DNA of 64,000 bases from Trichomonas vaginalis G3 (lineage: Eukaryota; Parabasalia; Trichomonadida; Trichomonadidae), in NCBI RefSeq assembly GCF_026262505.1, contig NC_067206.1, positions 19,365,319-19,429,318 of the forward strand, given 5' to 3'. The position numbers and the translations under genes were made by a program. Below the pieces are notes generated by a model. That model ran no database searches and was not told the DNA's origin. It saw only the letters and a list, made by a program, of their open reading frames with translations. Shown piece by piece: positions 57,994-64,000 of the stretch; within the stretch, counting starts at the first letter, position 1, and each line of letters opens with the position of its first letter.

Positions 57994-58038
57994 GGGCTAG
58001 AAGGGGCGCAGCCCCTGGAAGCCCCTCATACCTGACCT
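57994..58038. repeat. Right terminal inverted repeat of element 2
   Basis: This is the exact complement of 32878-32922 over 45 bases. TATAT follows at 58039-58043 as the second copy of the target duplication. Confidence 0.92.
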
Positions 58039-58043
58039 TATAT

Positions 58044-58436
58044 TAATGTCATAAGACGAAATGGTGGAAGTGAGGTGAAGTCAAAAAGTGACATATATTT
58101 GGCCGGCTAAATTCCCCTTTAGTTTACATGTCAAAATTACAATAAATTAATTATTTTGCTTAGCAATTAGCTATGTATTAAAACTAAAATTATTACTATT
58201 CAATTCTTTACATTCAAATATTAAACAATTCAAATTTAATAACAAAGATATTACAATAAATAAAAAAATGATTAAAAATGTCCCTGAAAATTTTCTGAAA
58301 GCTATCTCGTGTTTAGGTCTCAATTTTTTTAGAAATAGAAAAAGATTGGATTTAACTTTCAAACATTATATATAGTTTTGTATATGGAAGCCTTTAAATA
58401 CAAGTTAATGATATGGAGTTGTATTGCGAGGAAGAG
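58044..58436. other. Flank of element 2, no gene
   Basis: The first 30 bases (AATGTCATAAGACGAAATGG and on) match, in reverse, the sequence around 62150-62170, showing that the target of the Maverick was a copy of that repeat. Further on the DNA is AT-rich. ATGGAAGCCTTTAAA at about 58385 resembles ATGGAAGGCTTTAAG at 32853. Confidence 0.55.
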
Positions 58437-58775
58437 GGAATCAAAGAAATTGACGAAGTTCCAGAATTTTATTCAACAATTCTTAATCAATTAACAAAAA
58501 CTATACCGAAACTTATCTTACCATCCAAATCAAATCACATTACATACGGAATAAACATTTAATCTTTTACCATTAAAATTATATTTATACGTTATTTAAT
58601 TTTTTTACGTCTAAGTTGAATAGGATAATAGCCGAAGATATAAAGTAACTATAGTTTACAAGCTAAGGAACAAATCAGCATTGAAACTAAAAAATGCTGA
58701 AATATTATAATAAATTGAAGAAATACTGTGATAGAATACCTAGTTATACTAGATACTATTATAATATGAATTCAT
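58437..58775. repeat. Left arm of a 339-bp inverted repeat
   Basis: It pairs with 60256-60594 with no net insertion or deletion (paired positions sum to 119031). The arm contains protein-like sense EIDEVPEFYSTILNQLTKTI from the 3' end of the transposase gene at 60578-61844, so it is an inverted copy of that end. Just inside lies a smaller inverted pair (about 58762-58790 with 59172-59202). Confidence 0.85.
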
Positions 58776-59207
58776 TTGTATTGAATATCGATAATAAAAA
58801 ATCGATGAAATATTAAAATGAGAATAAATTAATAATGAGATTATAAATTAGAATTATTTCTCTTTTATTTAAAATAAAAACTTAGTTCTATTTAAATTCG
58901 ATAAAGAAGTACGAAAAAGTTGTATTATACGTATGATGTTGCCCGATGTTTGGTAACACTATTGTAGAATATAAGCATATATGATAGAAAAGCAATATGC
59001 TTAATATAGAGTAATTCTAATTTTTACGAAATTATTCAAATACGTTATTTTTTAAAATGAAAAGATAAGCATACCATTATGCAGTAGTTTGCGCACATAT
59101 ACTATGCTGATAAAAGTTGGTCTCTAATTCGAAACTTGAGTCTGTCAAATTGACGTTCCATCTTATTTTAATCGATATTCAATACAAATGAATTCATATT
59201 ATTGTTG

Positions 59208-60251
59208 TGCATGAAAAATAGCGTGACTTCACTTTTGACAAAAACTGACAGTATTTCTGATGGTTTTGTCATTTATTTGTCAGATTTATAAATGGATAAT
59301 AATGCTGTAAATCAGATATTAATTAAAAATATTTAAGATTTATGTTCGAATTGAAAAGCAAAATGATATTTTTTTTAATTGAAAAACGTTAATATCTGAT
59401 ATTTTGAAGTTTTTAATATTTGTTAGTATCTTAAATTATTGAATGCATACGTTTTTTATGTTCTCAATTTTAAAAAAATTGTGAAGAATTTAGTTTTTTG
59501 GAGATGGATGTTTAATATTTGTGAGTGAGAATGCAAGCAGGAGTTTGGTACTTTAAGGCTAGGTTGAAATAGATTTCCCATTATATTATCTGTGAATATA
59601 TTGTTTGAAAATTCAAGATATAAAAATATATTATCAAAAAATTTTATATTTTTAAATACAATAGGGTGGAAATATAGTACGATGAGATAGCAATGATATA
59701 TTTTATAATGGGAGGTAATCTGAAGATAAGTAGCAAATTTTATGCGATTTTGATTGGGAGTTGGAGGGTGTGAGTACTATAGCATGTAATAGTATCTCAC
59801 ACCCTCCAATTCTTCCTATGGCGCCGAAAAATTTTTGGTGAAATGCGACGACATTTCACCAAAAATTTTCGGCGCCATATAGAGAACTATAGTCTGCGGG
59901 GTACTGATTCTATCTATGTACCTCGCAGACCATAGTTCTCAGCCAAAATGGCTAATAATTTGAGAGTCTATATGATAATATAAAAGTTAAAACATTCAAG
60001 TATTTAAGTATTTCTTTAAAATATTAAGTTTTTTATTTTTCCAATAAAATTCTAATATCAAATATTTTTATTTAACGATTAATTTTATTTATATTTTTAT
60101 AGTTTTTTTAAGAAAAAATATTGTTAGGGTTTTATGGATTTTCAATTAATATACAAGATAATTCATGAATGTATATATTTGCAAGTTTTTAAGGACGCAA
60201 CACTTTACATTTGTAAACTGTCAAAAATGAAGTCACGCTATTTTTCATGCA
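59208..60251. mobile_element. Nested TIR element, 1.04 kb, non-coding
   Basis: The ends are inverted repeats of 33 bases with one mismatch (from TGCATGAAAAATAGCGTGAC inward). Neither strand holds a gene. The middle carries hairpin array E (59761-59940). Both flanks contain ATGAATTCAT, which belongs to the surrounding inverted repeat. This looks like a miniature element inserted into, or generated together with, the larger fold-back. Confidence 0.65.
59761..59940. repeat. Hairpin array E (three hairpins)
   Basis: The first pairs TTGGAGGGTGTGAG at 59761 with its complement ending at 59809. The second pairs 59817-59845 with 59852-59879 (28-29 bases, one extra A, loop 6) and contains GGCGCC. The third pairs 59882-59904 with 59918-59940 (23 positions, few mismatches, loop 13). 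The arms are unrelated to each other. Confidence 0.85.
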
Positions 60252-60255
60252 TTAC

Positions 60256-60594
60256 ATGAATTCATATTATAATAGTATCTAGTATAACTAGGTATTCTAT
60301 CACAGTATTTCTTCAATTTATTATAATATTTCAGCATTTTTTAGTTTCAATGCTGATTTGTTCCTTAGCTTGTAAACTATAGTTACTTTATATCTTCGGC
60401 TATTATCCTATTCAACTTAGACGTAAAAAAATTAAATAACGTATAAATATAATTTTAATGGTAAAAGATTAAATGTTTATTCCGTATGTAATGTGATTTG
60501 ATTTGGATGGTAAGATAAGTTTCGGTATAGTTTTTGTTAATTGATTAAGAATTGTTGAATAAAATTCTGGAACTTCGTCAATTTCTTTGATTCC
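60256..60594. repeat. Right arm of the 339-bp inverted repeat
   Basis: It is the reverse complement of 58437-58775. On its right it runs directly into the 3' end of the transposase gene at 60578, so this arm is likely the original and the left arm the copy. Confidence 0.85.
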
Positions 60595-61844
60595 TTCTTG
60601 AAGCGTTGAAATTTCTTATTGACTCTCTTAGATCTTTAACAACTCCATCTACAATCCAAAGCGGTAATTTACTTGAATCATATTTTTCTGAAATTTCGTA
60701 AAATTTGTTAGGTGTGTACCATGTATGTAATGTCGGGTTTTTTGGTAAACTTGTGTGTGGGTTTGAATTGTAATTTTCTATAAGACTTTGTATATCATTC
60801 CATGTGGCGTCTTCAATTTCCACATTTTGCCAAAACCTTTCAATTTTCCCATTCATATATGGGCAATGTGGGAGAATTGTAATACTTTGAACGTTCGCAT
60901 TTTGTAATAAATTTCGAAAAAAACCAAAATTTTCTGTTCCGTTATCACTCCATATAGCAAAAGGCTTCCCATATTTTTGGAAACATTGGTCAATTACTCT
61001 ACTTGTTTGCGCAGCTTCTTTTGTTTCCAAGTGAGCCCATGCTAAAATTTTTCGGGATTTATCGTCAATAACCGCATAAAGATATTCACCCTGACGATGT
61101 TTAAAAAAATGAATATCGACATGCCATATTAAGTTTATATATACTGCTTCGTATTTTGTTTTTCCTTTTGGTACTGAATTTTTGGCAGGTTGAACGATAT
61201 TCAGAATTTTGAAACACTTCTTTACAGTTCTTTCTGAAAAGTTTGTTTCCAATAATTTTTTGTTAAAATAATCGGTTGATTTTTCCAAATTTTGAGTAGT
61301 TTCTGTATGAACGATATATGGATCTTCAGATAATTCCGACTCAATTTGTGGATCTTCTTCGGAAGAATTGGAAGAAAAAAGTTTTTCTGCTGATGAATCA
61401 GAATCAGAATTTGTATACTCAGAAAGATATTCTGAAGAATTTGAAAAACCTATTGGATTTGTATTTAATTGTGAAATTGGTAAATCATCTAAATCATGAT
61501 TAGCATTTTGGGTTTCCCTTTGAATTAACATATCCTTATCGGTAATAATTCTTCCGTATGCTCTTGATATTCCGATTTTTTAACTTTTTGATGTAATTTA
61601 TTTACTGTATCTAATAATTCCTCAGGTGGTTCGATTGGTTTACGCCCTGGTTTAAATTTTGTGTCAGAAATTCCATTTGATTTAATTGCTAAGTGGAATG
61701 TTTTTTAGATATTGATGGTATAATGCGTCCATCAGTGAGTTGGACATTGCTAAGTATTGTTTTGAGTTTTTGACCTTGATTAATTTGTTCAATTGCAGAT
61801 TGAATCCAATTTATATCAATTAGATCGTAGATCTTTCGACTCAT
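60578..61844 (-). pseudogene. rve/DDE transposase 1 (IS3/IS481-like), broken
   Basis: The N-terminus (MSRKIYDLIDINWIQSAIEQ, from 61844) is a probable helix-turn-helix. An acidic linker follows, and then a catalytic core with WHVDIHFF, KSRKILAWAHLE, WSDNGTEN (second Asp) and NGKIERFW (Glu). This Asp-Asp-Glu layout with DNG and GKIERFW is that of IS3/IS481-type transposases and their eukaryotic relatives. It is not in one frame: the N-terminal part and the core part are separated by a frame change around 61540-61690. The C-terminal end is copied in inverted form at 58437-58775. Confidence 0.75.
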
Positions 61845-61910
61845 CTGAAATTTTATAACTTTTGAAAGAAACCGTAAAAATTGTGAAACATGCTTTTTAA
61901 TAAAAAACAA

Positions 61911-62278
61911 TTTTGATGAAAACCATAAATTAATTTAAAATTGAAATAAATTTTTGAAATCTATGATATTGAATAAAAAAATTTATAGTGTAGATATTGA
62001 TATAGATATAGATGTTAATTTTAATATGATATTTGATAAAATTTTTTTATCAAAACATACTGATAATAGGTTGACATGTAATATGATATTTTGCCTTGTA
62101 AATATATTTGGTCGGCAAAATAACCTAATTACTCTTATTTTGAGTTCACTTCCACCATTTCGTCTTATGATATTAATATGTACCCCAAAGCCTTCCATCT
62201 TTATTGTACAATTTAAAAATTCAGGAAAAATGTAATAAGATTTTTATAAAAATTAAGCGTTTATTCGTAATTGTGTAT
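61911..62278. other. Interval holding the repeat matched by the flanks of element 2
   Basis: No gene is trusted. 62147-62199 matches the two flanks of Maverick element 2 joined across its insertion site (GATGGAAGGCTTT on one side, CATAAGACGAAATGGTGGAAG on the other). It therefore shows what the empty site looked like. A run of ATAGATATTGATATAGATAT lies at about 61990. Confidence 0.6.
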
Positions 62279-63142
62279 TCAATGGTTCGGTATTTCTTTG
62301 ATTTCGAAGTGTCCATCAATCATAACTCTCCAAAATGGCGTTTCACCCTGTTTCCAATGTGGTGTCTCATTGTAACACTCTTCTGGAGTCATGGGGCGAA
62401 AACCCTTTTTGGGAAGGGTTTTATGTGGTACTGAGTTGTAATTTTTCCTGAATTTATCAAGAAATTCTTGAATTTGTTTTGCATTTGAAGACCGGCCGAC
62501 ATTTCTTTCAAGAGACCGCCAGAGCCTTTCAATCTTGCCGTTCTGGCGCGGCATATGGGGGAGAGTGTGGCGGATTTGAATGTTGTTTTGCATGAGCCAA
62601 TTATAAAATTGGCCCATATTCTCTCCCCCGTTGTCGGACCAGAAACAAAATGGCTTTTGATATAAGCCAATCGTTTCTTCGGCAACTCTTGTTGTAGATT
62701 CGGAAGATTTATTTGGCAAAATTTTTAAAGCCAACAAAAACCGAGATTTATTGTCTATTATACCATAAGCAGGTAACCTCTGTGAACCGTATAAAAAATG
62801 AACATCTACATGCCATATGGTATCAGGTTTTGTTGCTTCATATGGCGTATAATATTTTTGAGGGGGCCTGTCACTTTTTGGTTCTTTGATCTCCAAAATA
62901 CTGTAAATTCTTCTGAGTTTATTGTAGGAAACTGAATAAACATTTTGATCCATGTTTAAACGCCAAAACATCTTTTGGATTCCGCACTTATATTCCTGAA
63001 ATTTTTGGAGAACATATTGCAAATTTTCAGGAGTAATATCATCTGGTGCCGGACCAGGTTTAACGTTTGGGGGTGTTAAATTTGCATTTGTGTATGCTGC
63101 TTTAAGTGTGTTTTTCGAAATTGATCTAAATTCACACTTCAT
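62279..63142 (-). CDS. rve/DDE transposase 2 (IS3/IS481-like), 287 aa or longer
   Basis: A helical N-terminal part (VKPGPAPDDITPENLQYVLQ) is followed by the core: WHVDVHFLYG (first Asp), YGIIDNKSRFLLAL, FWSDNGGEN (second Asp) and NGKIERLWRSLERN (Glu), then a C-terminal domain with PHKTLPKKGFRPMTPEECYN. All three catalytic residues are present and the frame is intact from the ATG at 63142. Upstream the same frame stays open for about 45 more codons (including SIPSWWLIQTREKLESRELN) up to a stop inside the first hairpin unit, without an ATG; so the true N-terminus may lie there or have been lost. It is a different subfamily from transposase 1. Confidence 0.82.
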   Translation of the reverse strand: MKCEFRSISKNTLKAAYTNANLTPPNVKPGPAPDDITPENLQYVLQKFQEYKCGIQKMFWRLNMDQNVYSVSYNKLRRIYSILEIKEPKSDRPPQKYYTPYEATKPDTIWHVDVHFLYGSQRLPAYGIIDNKSRFLLALKILPNKSSESTTRVAEETIGLYQKPFCFWSDNGGENMGQFYNWLMQNNIQIRHTLPHMPRQNGKIERLWRSLERNVGRSSNAKQIQEFLDKFRKNYNSVPHKTLPKKGFRPMTPEECYNETPHWKQGETPFWRVMIDGHFEIKEIPNH

Positions 63143-63280
63143 TTCATCCTCGTATGGAACTCGCTTACACGCAATTAAATAATTGAGTTCGCGAGATTCA
63201 AGTTTTTCGCGTGTTTGAATTAACCACCAAGAAGGAATTGAAATTCGATGTTTAACATTCTTTGAAAAAAGTGCAAGCTA

Positions 63281-63692
63281 TTCGAGAAAGGAGTTTACAA
63301 ATGCAGGGTAAAGGAACAGTACCTTGCATTTGTAAACTCCTTTCTCGAATTGAAATTCAATGAATCACATTCAAGTGAAAAAGTGCAAGCAATTCCTGAT
63401 TTGCTCATATAGGTGCAGGGTCCTAGTGATAGACCCTGCAAATATATGAGCAAATCAGGAATTATGTCCGACACATTCGCATCGAAAGGTAAAAGTGCAA
63501 GATTTTCCCATTCTGCACATATTGGTGCAGGGTGCCAGTGATAGACCCTGCACCTATGTGTACAGAATGGAAAAACTATCTACTTTGAATATTCTGCATC
63601 GGAATCTCTTGGTCAATATACAATTAAATACAATGATCACATCGATATTTGGAGACACAAGATAAGTATCTCCAAATGTCGATGTGATCATA
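63281..63692. repeat. Hairpin array F (four hairpin cassettes with conserved spacers)
   Basis: H1 pairs 63281-63310 with 63320-63349 (30 positions, one mismatch, loop 9). H2 pairs 63392-63422 with 63432-63462 (31, loop 9). H3 pairs 63503-63533 with 63545-63575 (31, loop 11). H4 pairs about 63633-63657 with 63667-63692. Units repeat about every 111 bases. Each of the first three hairpins is preceded by AAAAGTGCAAG. H2 and H3 share the centre TGCAGGGT...AGTGATAGACCCTGCA, while their outer arms differ completely. The spacer of unit 1 is also the 5' coding region of transposase 2. Confidence 0.95.
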
Positions 63693-64000
63693 TATGATTG
63701 TCGATAAAAATTTGAAATCTCAAATAAGATGCAGATTAAAAAATGGATATGTGACCAAAATGAGTTTACAAACACAATATAGAGTATATATATAGATATC
63801 TCATGGTATTCAAAATGAAATAAAACAAAATTTTTGAAATTCATATCTTATATAAAACACATTATTCCTCAATACTATATGAGTAAATATGGCTTGATTA
63901 GTATAGATATATGCACATATATTTGGCCCCCAATATAAATTCTATGTTTTCGGGAAAGCAAAAGGTCCAATCGGTGTATGATAAATTTCACCTCACATGG
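63693..64000. other. Window end, no gene seen
   Basis: AT-rich DNA after the last hairpin. No open frame with protein-like composition and no recognised repeat. Confidence 0.4.

Larger units (their letters stand above)
32878..58038. mobile_element. Maverick/Polinton element 2, end to end, 25.2 kb (fossil)
   Basis: The element is bounded by inverted repeats that are identical over 45 bases and by a TATAT duplication. It encodes the Maverick core set: protein-primed-type DNA polymerase B, retroviral-type integrase, packaging ATPase and double-jelly-roll major capsid protein. It adds an SF3 helicase, an adenine methyltransferase, a gp10-like fibre and about 25 small genes. I did not recognise the adenovirus-type cysteine protease. 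Both ends are present but the coding content is broken in several places, roughly six to ten breaks. Identical end repeats and a clean duplication point to a rather young insertion. Confidence 0.92.

Noticed and set aside
63281-63692. True integron attC array
   Set aside because: No tyrosine-recombinase integrase and no gene cassettes between the hairpins. Only the structural resemblance stands.

Overview
The window looks like nuclear DNA of a trichomonad (Parabasalia), most likely Trichomonas vaginalis or a close relative. The reasons are: AT-rich spacers around compact intronless genes; initiator-like TCAYTTTT or TCATTTTT motifs a few bases upstream of many start codons; an ankyrin protein of the DUF3447 type that is greatly expanded in this group; a flagellar dynein assembly factor; and two Maverick/Polinton elements, a family that fills much of the T. 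vaginalis genome. The species is inferred from these traits only.

Layout. Positions 1 to about 7740 hold the right part of a decayed Maverick (element 1): a collagen-like and coiled-coil fibre gene, a packaging ATPase and small virion-type genes. Then come an array of imperfect hairpins (7830-8545), a 1.24 kb element with 26-bp terminal inverted repeats (8646-9886) that contains a near-perfect palindrome with 426-bp arms, and a second hairpin array (11231-11810). A host block follows (12347-30568): a Ser-rich protein with a possible C2-like N-terminus, an M16C/PreP-type metallopeptidase, an ankyrin protein, a small acidic protein, a 1273-residue alpha-solenoid protein, an RBM26/27-like RRM protein, a free-standing YVH1/DUSP12 zinc domain, a DNAAF1-like LRR protein with one probable frameshift, and a typical 2-Cys peroxiredoxin.

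From 32473 a run of six hairpins leads straight into Maverick element 2 (32878-58038, 25.2 kb). It has 45-bp identical terminal inverted repeats and a 5-bp TATAT duplication. It carries an adenine DNA methyltransferase, a phage gp10-like fibre, an integrase, a protein-primed-type DNA polymerase B, an HNH-type protein, an A32-like packaging ATPase, an SF3 helicase, a double-jelly-roll major capsid protein and many small genes. Most frames read well, but the element as a whole is broken in several places.

Positions 58044-64000 hold smaller DNA transposons: two different rve/DDE transposase genes (60578-61844 and 62279-63142), a 339-bp inverted repeat made from the end of the first transposase gene, a 1.04 kb inverted-repeat element nested inside it, and two more hairpin arrays. 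DNA flanking element 2 matches a segment just downstream of the second transposase gene, so the Maverick seems to have landed in a repeat of that family.

The most unusual signal is the set of hairpin arrays (six places). Neighbouring hairpins have unrelated arm sequences but almost perfect base pairing, and in some arrays conserved spacers or loops. Pairing kept while sequence changes points to selection on, or a copying mechanism acting through, the folded single strand. I know of no named system that matches it exactly.
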